From Candidatus Bacteroides merdigallinarum (GTDB lineage: Bacteria; Bacteroidota; Bacteroidia; Bacteroidales; Bacteroidaceae): DNA of 43,223 nucleotides. The position numbers and the translations under genes are program-made. Below the pieces are notes generated by a model. The model saw only the letters and a program-made list of their open reading frames with translations. It made no database searches and had not been told where the DNA came from. How positions within the stretch are numbered: the stretch's first letter is position 1; the number at the start of each line of letters is the position of its first letter. This document shows, piece after piece, positions 1 through 8,854 of this stretch. Location: the NCBI GenBank assembly GCA_019116285.1, contig DXBX01000005.1, forward strand, positions 1 through 43,223, in the 5' to 3' direction.

Positions 1-145
1 TAACTTTATCGTCAACCTTCTTTCTGGTATTGCTGCATATTGTTGCTTTCCAAAGAAGCCGTGTATCAATGTTTCACGAACAGTTGACACACAGCTTGCA
101 TTGTTCTGAATTCGTCGAACTCACGTTAATTTAATGTTTTTCTTT

Positions 146-153
146 TATATTTG
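146..153 (+). promoter_or_regulatory. Bacteroides-type -7 box (TATATTTG) for the lipoprotein-barrel pair
   Basis: TATATTTG fits the Bacteroides -7 consensus TAnnTTTG. It lies about 104 bases upstream of the lipoprotein start, so the transcript should carry an unusually long leader of roughly 95 bases. Nothing coding is supported between base 1 and this box. Confidence 0.6.
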
Positions 154-256
154 CCCAAAAATATGAAAAAAGTGAGAGAGGAACCACGATGGAGAGAGTG
201 ATGAATCCTCATTTTTCATCTCAATGTTTAATTACTAATATTAATCTTTTAGAGGT

Positions 257-1882
257 ATGAAGAAAAAATTAATGATGGTTGCAGTGCTCCTGGGCGCGTT
301 GTCGCTGGGAGCTTGCGTAGACGACAACGAATCGCAGTCGGTGACCGACCTGCGTGGAGCAAAGGCAGAACAGTTGCGTGCTGCTGCCGAATTGGATCGG
401 GCTAAGGCCGCAGCAGAAGAAGTACTTGCGGCTGCACAAGCCGACTTCTTGGCAGCAAAAGCCGAATTTGAACGCGCACAGGCTGCTGAATCCGAGCAAC
501 GGGCCGAAGAAGCTGCAGCAAGATTTGCGATTGAAATTCAGCAGTTGGAAGCCAAGTTGCAACTCACCTTGCTGGATTTGCAGAATCGGATTGCAGATGC
601 AGAACGTGAAATCGTGAATGACCAGAATGACCAAATCAACACGCTGTTTGCCGCTTACAAGACGGCCATGAACGATTTGATATGGTACAATTCTGAACTG
701 TCAAAGACGCAGGCAAGTATAGCTTATTTGCAAGCTGGTGTAGAGTATGCCAAGAGCTTTGCAGCGACACAGTTTACTTACTATACGCAGCAAATCGCTT
801 CTTATGAGGCACAGATGGAAGTGCTGAAAGATCCGGCTTATACGAACATGGACCGTACGGAACTTTTAGCCAACTACCAAGCTGCTAGTAAGAAAGCCGC
901 TTTGGCTGCTCAAACGGTAAATGCCAATGAAGGTGCTGCCTTGAAAGCTGCCGGTGATAAGGTAAAAGCTGCGTGGGATGCCATGGATACAGACCCTGTC
1001 GATGAGGTAAATACGCTTATAAGTAACTTTTTTATTGTTGATCAATATGGTAGTCGGATTAATAGTGTAGTTAATTATTCGTATGCAGGTTATGTTTCTT
1101 ATGCCGTAACGATTGATGGTTCTTATTACGGTTTAGGCAGTCTGTACAATAATTATCGCATCGACGAAAGCAACAAATTGATGGCTGACAGATATTTTGC
1201 AGAACAAGTGGAAAACCAAGCTGCATGGCTGGGCAAGGAAACGGATACCGCTGCGGGTACCGCTTATGGCAATTTGGCCGTTGCCAACAAAGCCCTGACG
1301 GATGCCAAGGCACTGCCCGAAACGACGGATGCTGAAAAGACTGCCAAAGAAACGGCCATAAAGACCGCAGAGGAGCAGGTGGCCGAGGCTGAAGACAATT
1401 TGGCCGATGCAAAGACGAATTATGACTATGCCGTAGCTAACCAAAAAGAATATACGGATGCTTTGGCTGCCGTGGATGTGGATGCTTTGAACGCTGCTGC
1501 CGCTGCTGTCCAAACAGCCCTTGATGCACAAGATGTAGCTGCTGACGCTTATTCGGAAGCCTATACAGCAGGTGTAGCTGAAATCAATGCTGAACGTGAT
1601 GCTCTGTTGGCATTATATAACAATGCAACGAATATCAGCGAGCAGATTGAGGGTTTGCAAAAGGATATCGATGAAGCAAAGCAACAAATTGCGTACTATA
1701 GCAAAGACGGTTCTTACCTTAATAACGAAGAAGTTGCTTTGGAAGAGGCCAATCAGAAGATTGAAAACCTGAAAGAACAGATTGAAATTCAGAAGAAGAT
1801 TGTCGATGCAGCCAAAGCGGCTTTGGACGATGCCATTGCCAACAGTGAATACGCTCCTTCTGAAGAGCAACCCGCTGCATAA
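257..1882 (+). CDS. Coiled-coil lipoprotein, function unknown
   Basis: The protein has 541 residues. Residues 1-20 are a lipoprotein signal peptide whose lipobox ends at Cys20 (LSLGAC), followed by acidic residues, which in Bacteroides favours outer-membrane or surface placement. The rest is mostly Ala/Glu/Lys/Gln-rich heptad helix: residues about 30-240 and again about 320-535 look like long coiled coils. Between them, roughly residues 253-305, lies a Tyr/Gly/Ser/Val-rich stretch that looks like beta structure and is encoded by clearly AT-richer DNA. The outer-membrane barrel gene follows after 29 bases, so the two probably share the promoter at 146. A structural or tethering role in the envelope is only an inference; no enzyme motif is seen. 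Confidence 0.85.
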   Translation: MKKKLMMVAVLLGALSLGACVDDNESQSVTDLRGAKAEQLRAAAELDRAKAAAEEVLAAAQADFLAAKAEFERAQAAESEQRAEEAAARFAIEIQQLEAKLQLTLLDLQNRIADAEREIVNDQNDQINTLFAAYKTAMNDLIWYNSELSKTQASIAYLQAGVEYAKSFAATQFTYYTQQIASYEAQMEVLKDPAYTNMDRTELLANYQAASKKAALAAQTVNANEGAALKAAGDKVKAAWDAMDTDPVDEVNTLISNFFIVDQYGSRINSVVNYSYAGYVSYAVTIDGSYYGLGSLYNNYRIDESNKLMADRYFAEQVENQAAWLGKETDTAAGTAYGNLAVANKALTDAKALPETTDAEKTAKETAIKTAEEQVAEAEDNLADAKTNYDYAVANQKEYTDALAAVDVDALNAAAAAVQTALDAQDVAADAYSEAYTAGVAEINAERDALLALYNNATNISEQIEGLQKDIDEAKQQIAYYSKDGSYLNNEEVALEEANQKIENLKEQIEIQKKIVDAAKAALDDAIANSEYAPSEEQPAA

Positions 1883-1911
1883 GAATTAATAACGGCTAAA
1901 AAACGAGTAAA

Positions 1912-2655
1912 ATGAGAATACGAAAACTTTTACTGTATGCCGTTATGCCCATGATGTGCCTTGGGTTGAGTGCGCAGGAGAAGGGTCCGCAGAAGGGCGA
2001 CTTCACGGTGGCGCTTACCCTGGGTTACAACGCGAGTGTGATGCAGAACGCAGTCGCCGGCAACCGGACCGATTACGGCATCCGGGCAGCCTCGACCAAC
2101 TGGAACGACAAGAAGCTGACAGTTGGCATTGAGGGCGGCTGGTTCTTCCTTGACTTGTGGAAACTGAATTTGGGAGGCGGCATGAACATCACCAAGGCTC
2201 CCGGCTACGGTCCGATGCCCGGAACGATAGACGAGACGACAGAGCCGGGTGACGGTTCCATCCCGAACTATGGTGCGGTGGCAGACCGTTCCGTGATACA
2301 ATTCAATGTGTACACGGGCGTGGATCGGTACTTCCGTACGAAGATTGACGGGCTGATGCCTTATATAGGTGCGCGCATAGGTTATGCCTATGGCCGCGAG
2401 CGTTCGAATGCGGACGACGAGACCTATATGGGTGAATCAGTGGGCGAGGCTTTCAACATCCGCGGTGCCATCACCGCCGGTGTGGACTACTTCTTCACGG
2501 ATGCTTTCTTCATCGGCGCCGAGGTAGACCCGTTTGCCTATACCTATAACCGTACGCTCATCAAGCCTCAGGAAGGCTTGAGCAATCTGGACGCGAACAG
2601 CCACAACTTCGGTATCCTGGCTGCCCCGACGCTGAAGATTGGCTTCAAGTTCTGA
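1912..2655 (+). CDS. Outer-membrane beta-barrel protein (OmpA-like/porin family)
   Basis: The protein has 247 residues with a signal peptide of about 21 residues ending LGLSAQ. The mature part alternates polar and hydrophobic residues, is rich in Gly and aromatic residues (LTLGYN, IGARIGYAYG, ITAGVDYFF), and ends in Phe (KIGFKF), all typical of small outer-membrane barrels recognised by the BAM machinery. There is no C-terminal OmpA peptidoglycan-binding domain. It follows the coiled-coil lipoprotein by 29 bases and ends before a strong terminator at 2721, so the two genes form one unit. The barrel assignment is solid; whether it is a pore or a structural partner of the lipoprotein is unknown. 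Confidence 0.85.
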   Translation: MRIRKLLLYAVMPMMCLGLSAQEKGPQKGDFTVALTLGYNASVMQNAVAGNRTDYGIRAASTNWNDKKLTVGIEGGWFFLDLWKLNLGGGMNITKAPGYGPMPGTIDETTEPGDGSIPNYGAVADRSVIQFNVYTGVDRYFRTKIDGLMPYIGARIGYAYGRERSNADDETYMGESVGEAFNIRGAITAGVDYFFTDAFFIGAEVDPFAYTYNRTLIKPQEGLSNLDANSHNFGILAAPTLKIGFKF

Positions 2656-2720
2656 CTCCGGAAGTTGAATGTTTATTGACAGGCCGCTGTTTTCTCTCCG
2701 CCGGCGGCCGGATTTGAGGA

Positions 2721-2751
2721 GGAGGCGTGTAGGCACGCCTCCTTTTTTTTT
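2721..2751 (+). terminator. Rho-independent terminator after the barrel gene
   Basis: GGAGGCGTG and CACGCCTCC form a 9-bp stem with a 4-base loop, followed by nine T residues. Confidence 0.9.
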
Positions 2752-2786
2752 GTGGGACATTTGTTGGGGGATCGTATCAGGTTTAG

Positions 2787-2794
2787 TATCTTTG
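2787..2794 (+). promoter_or_regulatory. -7 box (TATCTTTG) for the CDF transporter
   Basis: TATCTTTG matches TAnnTTTG and lies 37 bases upstream of the transporter start codon. Confidence 0.7.
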
Positions 2795-2831
2795 CCCGCT
2801 GAAACAAAAATCGGGGCAAAACTGACTGTTT

Positions 2832-3734
2832 ATGAAATCCAATGACACCGCTTCGCGCGAGCGGGAAATCTATAAGGTGACCATCGTGGGCAGTGTGGTC
2901 AATTTTGTGCTGCTGCTCTTCAAGTTCTTTGCCGGCATCGTGGGACATAGTGCGGCGATGTTGGCCGATGCCGTGCATTCGTTGTCGGACTTTGTGACGG
3001 ACATCATCGTGTTGGTTTTTGTGCGTATCTCGTCCAAGCCGGAGGATGAAGGACACGATTACGGGCATGGCAAGTACGAGACGCTGGCCACGGCCATTAT
3101 CGGTATCTGCCTCTTCGTGGTGGGGCTGGGTATCTTGTGGAACGGCGTGCAGTCCATCTGGCAGGTTGTGCAGGGGAATGTCCTGCCCGAGCCGGGGATG
3201 CTTGCCTTGTGGGCCGCCCTCATTTCCGTAGTGTCCAAGGAGGCACTCTATCAATATACCGCCCTCAGGGGTCGCAAGCTGAACTCGCAGGCTGTCGTGG
3301 CCAATGCCTGGCATCATCGCAGTGATGCCTTCTCGTCCATCGGCACGATGGCGGGCATTGGCGGTGCCATCCTGCTGGGCGACGAGTGGCGGGTCCTGGA
3401 TCCTATTGCGGCGGTCATCGTGAGCTTCTTCATCCTGAAGGTATCCGTCAAGCTGCTGGTGCCTTCGATGAACGAACTGCTGGAGAAGTCCCTGCCCGCT
3501 GAGGAGGAGAACCGTATCAACGAGATTGTCTTGTCCTATCCCGGCGTTACCGCACCGCACCATTTGCGCACACGCCGCATCGGCAACAACCGTTCCATCG
3601 ACCTGCATGTCCGCATGGACGGCAAGCTCACGCTGGAGGAGGCACATCGCCGGGCGACCGTCATTGAGCAACGACTGCGTGCGGAGTTCGGCAAAGGGAC
3701 GTATATCAGTATTCACGTAGAACCTATTAAATGA
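2832..3734 (+). CDS. Cation diffusion facilitator (CDF) family metal transporter
   Basis: The 300-residue protein belongs to the CDF family, which exports divalent metals such as Zn2+, Fe2+ or Mn2+ across the inner membrane in exchange for protons. Membrane segments start at about residue 12. The two family metal-site motifs are visible: HxxxD in DAVHSLSDFVTD (TM2, about residue 45) and HxxxD in NAWHHRSDAFSS (TM5, about residue 160). The last 90 or so residues form the cytoplasmic ferredoxin-like domain (HLRTRRIGNNRSIDLHV). The length is normal. The gene has its own promoter and a terminator upstream, so it is probably a single-gene unit. The metal cannot be told from sequence here. Confidence 0.93.
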   Translation: MKSNDTASREREIYKVTIVGSVVNFVLLLFKFFAGIVGHSAAMLADAVHSLSDFVTDIIVLVFVRISSKPEDEGHDYGHGKYETLATAIIGICLFVVGLGILWNGVQSIWQVVQGNVLPEPGMLALWAALISVVSKEALYQYTALRGRKLNSQAVVANAWHHRSDAFSSIGTMAGIGGAILLGDEWRVLDPIAAVIVSFFILKVSVKLLVPSMNELLEKSLPAEEENRINEIVLSYPGVTAPHHLRTRRIGNNRSIDLHVRMDGKLTLEEAHRRATVIEQRLRAEFGKGTYISIHVEPIK

Positions 3735-3752
3735 TAATTTATTGGGGTATTT

Positions 3753-3867
3753 TTTAGACGCGGATTTTGCGGATTGAGCGGATCTTAAAGAAGGCTTCGC
3801 CTTGATTGGTCGTCCGTATTTAAAAGAAAAAATAAAATCCGCTTAATCCGCAAAATCCGCGTCTAAA
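3753..3867. repeat. Long inverted repeat (34-bp arms) built from GCGGAT units
   Basis: The arms are 3753-3786 and 3834-3867 and match over 34 bp with two mismatches. Each arm begins TTTAGACGCGGATTTTGCGG and contains GCGGAT three times at 9-bp steps. The 47-base loop holds a small nested hairpin (AAGGC-TTC-GCCTT). It fills the gap between the CDF transporter and the SDR gene. It could terminate the CDF transcript or be a dispersed palindromic element. Confidence 0.85.
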
Positions 3868-3886
3868 GAATTAAATTCCTATTTAT

Positions 3887-4891
3887 ATGACAGCAAACCT
3901 TCGTATTCTCATCACCGGCGCCAGCGGCTTCATCGGCAGTTTCCTTGTAGAGGAGGCCGTGCGCCGCGGCTTTGATACCTGGGCAGGTGTCCGTGCCACG
4001 AGCAGCCGCGCCTACCTGCAAGACCCGCGTATCCGTTTCCTGGAGCTGGACTTTGGCAAGCCCGATGTCTTGCGACACCAACTCGCTGCGCACGGACGCT
4101 TTGACTATATCGTTCACTGTGCGGGCGTCACCAAGTGTATTGACCCGGCGGATTTCGAACGCATGAACCACCGGCAGACGTGCGACTTCATTGATGCCCT
4201 GCGCGAGCTGGACCTTGTGCCCCGGCAGTTCATCTTCATCAGCACACTCAGTGTCTTTGGCCCCGTGCACGAGCAGGACTACCAACCCATCCTGGAGAGC
4301 GACACGCCTTGTCCCAACACAGCTTACGGGCGCAGCAAGCTGAAGACCGAGCAATACCTGCAGGGACTGGACGGATTCCCTTACGTCATTTTCCGCCCCA
4401 CGGGGGTCTACGGGCCGCGCGAGCGCGACTACTACGTGATGGCGCAGAGCATCAAGCAGCACGTGGACGTGGCCGCCGGCTTCCGCCGTCAGGACCTGAC
4501 CTTTGTCTATGTGGCCGATGTGGTGCAGGCGGTCTTCCTGGCCATCGAAAAGGGGGTGACGCGGCGTGCCTATTTTCTGTCTGACGGACAGGTGTATAGC
4601 AGCCGCACCTTCTCCGACCTCCTGATCCGCGAAATGGGAAATCCGTGGGTTATCCGGCTGAAATTTCCTTTGTTTGCGTTAAAAACCGTATCTTTGTGCG
4701 CTGAATGGTGGGCGAAGCGCCGGAAGAAGACCAGCACGCTCAACCGTGACAAGTATCATATTATGAAACAGCGCAACTGGCGGTGCGACATCGGCCCCGC
4801 GGTCCGTGAGCTGGGTTATGCCCCCGCTTATGACCTGGATCGGGGCGTGCGCCTGGCTGTGGCGTGGTATAAAGAAAACGGATGGTTATAG
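3887..4891 (+). CDS. Extended SDR, NAD(P)-dependent epimerase/dehydratase family
   Basis: The 334-residue protein has a Rossmann fold with the extended-SDR motif TGASGFIG at residues 10-17, a catalytic Ser/Thr region (FISTLSVFGP), and the YxxxK motif in TAYGRSK (about residue 146). Such enzymes oxidise, reduce or epimerise nucleotide sugars, but some act on lipid or sterol-like substrates. Its stop codon overlaps the start of the downstream PAP2 gene by 10 bases, so the two are almost certainly translationally coupled. Pairing with a PAP2/sphingolipid-headgroup-like enzyme makes a sphingolipid or ketosphinganine reductase role possible; that is inference from context, and a sugar epimerase remains possible. 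Confidence 0.85.
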   Translation: MTANLRILITGASGFIGSFLVEEAVRRGFDTWAGVRATSSRAYLQDPRIRFLELDFGKPDVLRHQLAAHGRFDYIVHCAGVTKCIDPADFERMNHRQTCDFIDALRELDLVPRQFIFISTLSVFGPVHEQDYQPILESDTPCPNTAYGRSKLKTEQYLQGLDGFPYVIFRPTGVYGPRERDYYVMAQSIKQHVDVAAGFRRQDLTFVYVADVVQAVFLAIEKGVTRRAYFLSDGQVYSSRTFSDLLIREMGNPWVIRLKFPLFALKTVSLCAEWWAKRRKKTSTLNRDKYHIMKQRNWRCDIGPAVRELGYAPAYDLDRGVRLAVAWYKENGWL

Positions 4892-5868
4892 ACATATTCA
4901 AGCGTGTGGAGACCCACAAGGGGTTGTTCGCGATAGAGAAGATATCACTGATATACAACCTGCTGACATCGTTGCTGATTGTCCTCCTCCATGAGCGGAT
5001 GGACCATCCGGCCGCGATGTTGTGGGACCGTGCGCTCATTGCAGCCGTTACCTTCGTGCTGATGTATCTCTATCGGCTGGCTCCGTGCAAGTTTGCCGCC
5101 TTCGTGCGGGTGGTGGTGCAGATGTCGCTGTTGTCCTACTGGTATCCGGACACGTACGAGTTCAACCGGCTCTTCCCCAATCTGGACCATATCTTTGCCG
5201 CGGCGGAGCAAAGCCTGTTTGGCGGACAGCCGGCCATCTGGTTCAGCCAATGCCTGCCGCAGATGTGGGTCAGCGAACCGCTCAATCTGGGTTACTTCTT
5301 CTATTATCCGATGATGCTCATCGTCGTGCTGTGGTACTTCATTTATCGCTATGACCTGCTGGAGAAGATTTCCTTTGTCATCATCACCTCGTTTTTCATT
5401 TATTATCTGATTTATATCTTCTTGCCCGTTGCCGGTCCCCAGTTCTATTTCCCCGCCATTGGGGTGGATAATGTGGCGCAAGGCATTTTCCCTGCCATCG
5501 GCGACTACTTCAATCATCACCAGGAGTTGTTGCCCGGTCCCGGCTACGAGCACGGCTTCTTCTACAGCCTGGTGGAGAGTTCGCAGCAGGTGGGTGAGCG
5601 TCCCACGGCGGCCTTTCCCAGTTCGCACGTGGGTATCTCCACCATCCTGATGATTATGGCCTGGCGGGGCAGTAGACGGTTGTTTGTGTGTCTGTTGCCG
5701 TTCTACCTGTTATTGTGTGGTGCGACGGTGTATATCCAGGCACATTACCTCATTGATGCCATTGCCGGATTTTTCTCCGCCTTCGTCCTTTATTGGGCGG
5801 TGACGTGGATGTTCAAGAGGTGGTTTGCGCGGCCCTTGTTTGCCATCGCACAACAGCCGGTCCGTTGA
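4882..5868 (+). CDS. PAP2-superfamily membrane enzyme (lipid phosphatase or inositol-phosphorylceramide-synthase-like)
   Basis: The 328-residue protein has about six hydrophobic segments. The PAP2 active-site motifs are visible near the C-terminus: PSSHVG in RPTAAFPSSHVGIS (about residue 250) and the His-Asp motif in AHYLIDAIAG (about residue 290). The spacing and the RPTAAFPSSH form resemble the AUR1/sphingomyelin-synthase branch, which transfers phosphorylated headgroups to ceramide, more than small undecaprenyl-pyrophosphate phosphatases. The start ATG at 4882 lies inside the end of the SDR gene. The exact substrate cannot be fixed from sequence. Confidence 0.8.
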   Translation: MVIDIFKRVETHKGLFAIEKISLIYNLLTSLLIVLLHERMDHPAAMLWDRALIAAVTFVLMYLYRLAPCKFAAFVRVVVQMSLLSYWYPDTYEFNRLFPNLDHIFAAAEQSLFGGQPAIWFSQCLPQMWVSEPLNLGYFFYYPMMLIVVLWYFIYRYDLLEKISFVIITSFFIYYLIYIFLPVAGPQFYFPAIGVDNVAQGIFPAIGDYFNHHQELLPGPGYEHGFFYSLVESSQQVGERPTAAFPSSHVGISTILMIMAWRGSRRLFVCLLPFYLLLCGATVYIQAHYLIDAIAGFFSAFVLYWAVTWMFKRWFARPLFAIAQQPVR

Positions 5869-5897
5869 TCGGGGGGAGTTTGCTGAAAATATATGGT

Positions 5898-5925
5898 TTT
5901 GCGAACCATCATTCCTGTATATTTG
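5898..5925 (+). promoter_or_regulatory. Promoter of the aquaporin gene
   Basis: TTTG at 5898-5901 and TATATTTG at 5918-5925 fit the Bacteroides -33 and -7 elements, 40 bases upstream of the start codon. Confidence 0.65.
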
Positions 5926-5965
5926 TTATCATAAGTGCGGATAATCTTTTTAAATCATCAGGCTT

Positions 5966-6652
5966 ATGAAAAAGTATTTGGCAGAAATGGTGGGGACCAT
6001 GGTCCTCGTATTGATGGGTTGCGGCAGTGCCGTCTTTGCAGGTCATGCCGCTGGCGCGGTGAGTGCAGGTGTCGGAACATTGGGAGTGGCGTTGGCTTTC
6101 GGCTTGTCCGTGGTGGCCATGGCCTATACCATCGGTGGCATATCGGGTTGCCACATCAATCCCGCCATTACCTTGGGCGTTTGGATGTCCGGGCGTATGA
6201 GCGGTAAGGATGCGGGCATGTACATGCTGTTCCAGGTGATAGGCGCTATTATCGGGTCGGCCATCTTGTGGGTGTTGGTATCTACGGGTGCAAATGGTGG
6301 TCCGACAGAGACGGGCAGTAATTCGTATGCCGACGGTATGTTGATTCAGGCTTTCCTGGCCGAGGCCGTGTTCACATTCATTTTTGTTCTGGTGGTGCTG
6401 GGTGCTACGGACAGCAAGAAGGGAGCGGGCAACTTGGCCGGACTGGCCATCGGTCTGACACTGGTATTGGTACACATCGTTTGCATCCCCATCACGGGAA
6501 CGTCGGTCAATCCGGCGCGTAGTATCGGGCCGGCCTTGTTCGAGGGTGGCAAAGCCTTGTCACAATTGTGGCTCTTCATCGTGGCTCCGTTTGTAGGCTC
6601 GGCGGTGAGTGCATTGGTGTGGAATGCTATCGGTGGTGACGAGAAACGCTGA
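5966..6652 (+). CDS. Aquaporin / glycerol facilitator family (AqpZ-like)
   Basis: The 228-residue protein has six membrane segments and both NPA boxes of the MIP family: CHINPAITLG (about residue 63) and SVNPARSIGP (about residue 180). The Arg after the second NPA is part of the selectivity filter. The overall sequence and short loops fit the water-selective AqpZ group better than GlpF, which is longer and has a Gly-rich insert. It passively moves water across the inner membrane. It is a single-gene unit with its own promoter and faces the S41 protease gene across a shared terminator. Confidence 0.93.
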   Translation: MKKYLAEMVGTMVLVLMGCGSAVFAGHAAGAVSAGVGTLGVALAFGLSVVAMAYTIGGISGCHINPAITLGVWMSGRMSGKDAGMYMLFQVIGAIIGSAILWVLVSTGANGGPTETGSNSYADGMLIQAFLAEAVFTFIFVLVVLGATDSKKGAGNLAGLAIGLTLVLVHIVCIPITGTSVNPARSIGPALFEGGKALSQLWLFIVAPFVGSAVSALVWNAIGGDEKR

Positions 6653-6677
6653 TGCCTATCGGCTTTGAAGAAAAAAG

Positions 6678-6707
6678 AAAGGGCGTGGGGATGAATCCGC
6701 GCCCTTT
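6678..6707. terminator. Bidirectional terminator between aquaporin and S41 protease genes
   Basis: AAAGGGCG at 6678-6685 pairs with CGCCCTTT at 6700-6707. A-rich sequence on the left and T residues on the right let it serve both converging genes. Confidence 0.7.
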
Positions 6708-6731
6708 CTGTGTATTGTCAGGGGGCATTCC

Positions 6732-8375
6732 TCACTCTGCCGGGAGCGGCCGGAGCACAGGCCGGGTCATCAGCCGTTCGTAGGCACCTTCGTTCAGCAC
6801 CTTGAGGGCCTGCCGGACGGTGCGGTCGGTGGTGTTCATCACTTGGAAGTATTCGCTCATGTCCCACAGGTCGCGGGCGATGAGGGCCTTCAGCTGCGTC
6901 CGTATCAGGGGGAGGGAGCGGTTGTATTCCGCTTCGTCAAACTCCACTTTTTCCTTGTCGGCCAGGGCGCGGACATCGGCCATGAAGGCATCGTCTATCT
7001 CGAACTTCTTGTTGAAGGCTTTGAAGTCCCTGTATTTTTTCTTCAGTTCTTGCCGGTGCTGTTCGATATAGCCCGTAGTGCTGCGGATGATGACTCCCTT
7101 GGCCACGAGATCGCGGTGGTAATCCGTATAGAGGGTGGTGTCGATGGGGACGAAGAAGTCGGGCATGATTCCTCCGCCGCCATAGACGGTACGATGCAGG
7201 CGCAGGGTACTGTGCTTCAGCGAATCGGGGAAGTGGATGCTGTCCGCGTGCATCAGCTCGCCATGGTTGAAGCGGTCCAGCAGGTCGCGGTGGTATTGTT
7301 CCAGCATGTCTTCGCCGTTCTTGGCCGAGGTGTCGTAGGGCTTCTGGATGCAGCGGCCTGCGGGCGTATAGTAACGGGCCACGGTGAGGCGTATCATCGA
7401 GCCGTCCGGCAGGTCGAGGGGGCGTTGCACCAAACCCTTGCCGAAGGTTCGGCGTCCCACCACTACGCCGCGGTCCCAATCCTGGATGGCGCCCGTCACG
7501 ATTTCACTGGCCGAGGCGGAGTATTCATCAACCAAAACGACAAGCCGGCCCGTGCGCAGGAGGCCGTTGCCTTGTGCCAGGAAGTCGCGGCGGCGTTCGG
7601 CGCGGCCCTCGGTGTAGACTATCAGTTCCTGTTGTCCCAGGAATTGGTTGGCCAGGTCAATGGCGGCGTTCAGGTAACCTCCGCCGTTGCCCTGCAGGTC
7701 CAGTATGAGGTCTTTCATGCCTTGTGCTTGCAGCTTCGCGAGGGCCCGGATAAATTCTTCGCCCGTGGTGGCGGCAAAGCGGTTGATGCGTATGTAGCCG
7801 ATGCCCGGCTGGATGATGTAAGCGGCATCGAGGCTGTGGATGGGAATCTTGTCGCGCTTGACGGTGAAGAGCAGCGGGTCGGGGACGCCGCGGCGCACGA
7901 TGGTGAGGTTCACTTTCGAGCCTTTGGGGCCGCGCAGGCGGCTCATGATTTCGTCCGTGCCCATCTTGACGCCCGCGATGGCGGTGTCATTGACGGCCGT
8001 GATGCGGTCGCCGGCCAGGATGCCTACCTTTTCCGAGGGGCCTCCGCTGACGGGTTGGATGACCAGCAACGTGTCTTCTATCATCTGGAACTGGATGCCG
8101 ATGCCTTCGAAGTTGCCTTGCAGCGGCTCGTTCATGGCCTTTACCTCTTCGGCGTTGTTGTAGGTGGAGTGGGGATCCAGCTGGGCCAGCATCTCGATGA
8201 TGGCGCTTTCCACCAGCTTGTCCTCATTCACTGTGTCCACGTAGAGGCGGCTGATGGCGAACTCAGCCATCTGGAGCTTGCGCAGGGGCATGTTGCTTTG
8301 GGCCACGGCCGGAAGAACGGTGACGGCAAGCAACAGGCAGAGGGTGGTTATTCTCTTCATTGTCTTATTCTTCAT
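6732..8375 (-). CDS. S41-family carboxy-terminal processing protease (CtpA/Prc type)
   Basis: The 547-residue protein has a signal peptide (residues about 1-26, VTVLPAVAQS), a PDZ domain (about residues 90-170, EGIGIQFQMIEDTLLVIQPV), and the S41 catalytic domain with the serine in DEYSASASEIVTGAI (about residue 290) and the lysine in GRRTFGKGLVQ about 25 residues later. It should cut periplasmic or envelope proteins near their C-termini. The C-terminal 180 residues are a helical extension common in Bacteroidetes members. It lies 13 bases downstream of coaD and ends the four-gene unit that starts at 9210. A second in-frame ATG, five codons in, is an equally good start. Confidence 0.93.
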   Translation of the reverse strand: MKNKTMKRITTLCLLLAVTVLPAVAQSNMPLRKLQMAEFAISRLYVDTVNEDKLVESAIIEMLAQLDPHSTYNNAEEVKAMNEPLQGNFEGIGIQFQMIEDTLLVIQPVSGGPSEKVGILAGDRITAVNDTAIAGVKMGTDEIMSRLRGPKGSKVNLTIVRRGVPDPLLFTVKRDKIPIHSLDAAYIIQPGIGYIRINRFAATTGEEFIRALAKLQAQGMKDLILDLQGNGGGYLNAAIDLANQFLGQQELIVYTEGRAERRRDFLAQGNGLLRTGRLVVLVDEYSASASEIVTGAIQDWDRGVVVGRRTFGKGLVQRPLDLPDGSMIRLTVARYYTPAGRCIQKPYDTSAKNGEDMLEQYHRDLLDRFNHGELMHADSIHFPDSLKHSTLRLHRTVYGGGGIMPDFFVPIDTTLYTDYHRDLVAKGVIIRSTTGYIEQHRQELKKKYRDFKAFNKKFEIDDAFMADVRALADKEKVEFDEAEYNRSLPLIRTQLKALIARDLWDMSEYFQVMNTTDRTVRQALKVLNEGAYERLMTRPVLRPLPAE

Positions 8376-8388
8376 ACTGATATGGGTT

Positions 8389-8847
8389 TTATTCGTTTAG
8401 GTTCATTCCTTCGGGCACGAACTGGCTGATGTCCTTTCCGAACGACAACAGTTCGCGGACGATGGTGGAGCTGACGCACGTCAGTTCCGGCTCGGTGAAG
8501 AGCAAGATGGTCTCGATGCCCGTCAGTTTGCGGTTGATGTCGGCAATGGTTTCCTCGTACTCGAAGTCCTTCACCGTGCGGATGCCGCGGACGATGAGGT
8601 TGGCACCGGCCCGAAGGGCGAAGTCGGTGGTGAGACAGTCGTAAGTCTCGACCGAGATGCGCGGATTGTCGCGGTAATAGTCACGGATCATGCGCAGGCG
8701 TTGCTCCAGCGGGAAGTGCGTATGCTTGTTCTCGTTGATGCCGATGGCGATGATAATCTCGTCGATGAACGTCAGCGCGCGGCTGACGATGGAGGCATGT
8801 CCGACGGTGAAGGGGTCGAACGTGCCGGGGAATATGGCGCGGGTCAT
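8389..8847 (-). CDS. coaD: Pantetheine-phosphate adenylyltransferase (CoaD)
   Basis: The 152-residue enzyme transfers AMP from ATP to 4'-phosphopantetheine, the penultimate step of coenzyme A synthesis. The nucleotidyltransferase motif [10 protein letters not shown] is at residues 8-17, with the T/HxGH-type signature, and the second signature [12 protein letters not shown] lies near the C-terminus (the family form is ISSTxVRE). Length is normal for the family. It sits between the 34-residue membrane peptide (7-base gap) and the S41 protease (13-base gap). Confidence 0.96.
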   Translation of the reverse strand: MTRAIFPGTFDPFTVGHASIVSRALTFIDEIIIAIGINENKHTHFPLEQRLRMIRDYYRDNPRISVETYDCLTTDFALRAGANLIVRGIRTVKDFEYEETIADINRKLTGIETILLFTEPELTCVSSTIVRELLSFGKDISQFVPEGMNLNE

Positions 8848-8854
8848 AGACGTA

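Noticed and set aside
163..201. 12-codon upstream frame (MKKVREEPRWRE) in the leader of the lipoprotein gene
   Set aside because: It begins almost at the predicted transcript start without room for a ribosome site, and there is no reason to expect attenuation.
6843..8429. 528-codon plus-strand frame across the S41 protease and the end of coaD
   Set aside because: It is antisense to a clear S41 protease with motifs in the right order. The translation is Val/His/Ala-rich with no domain.
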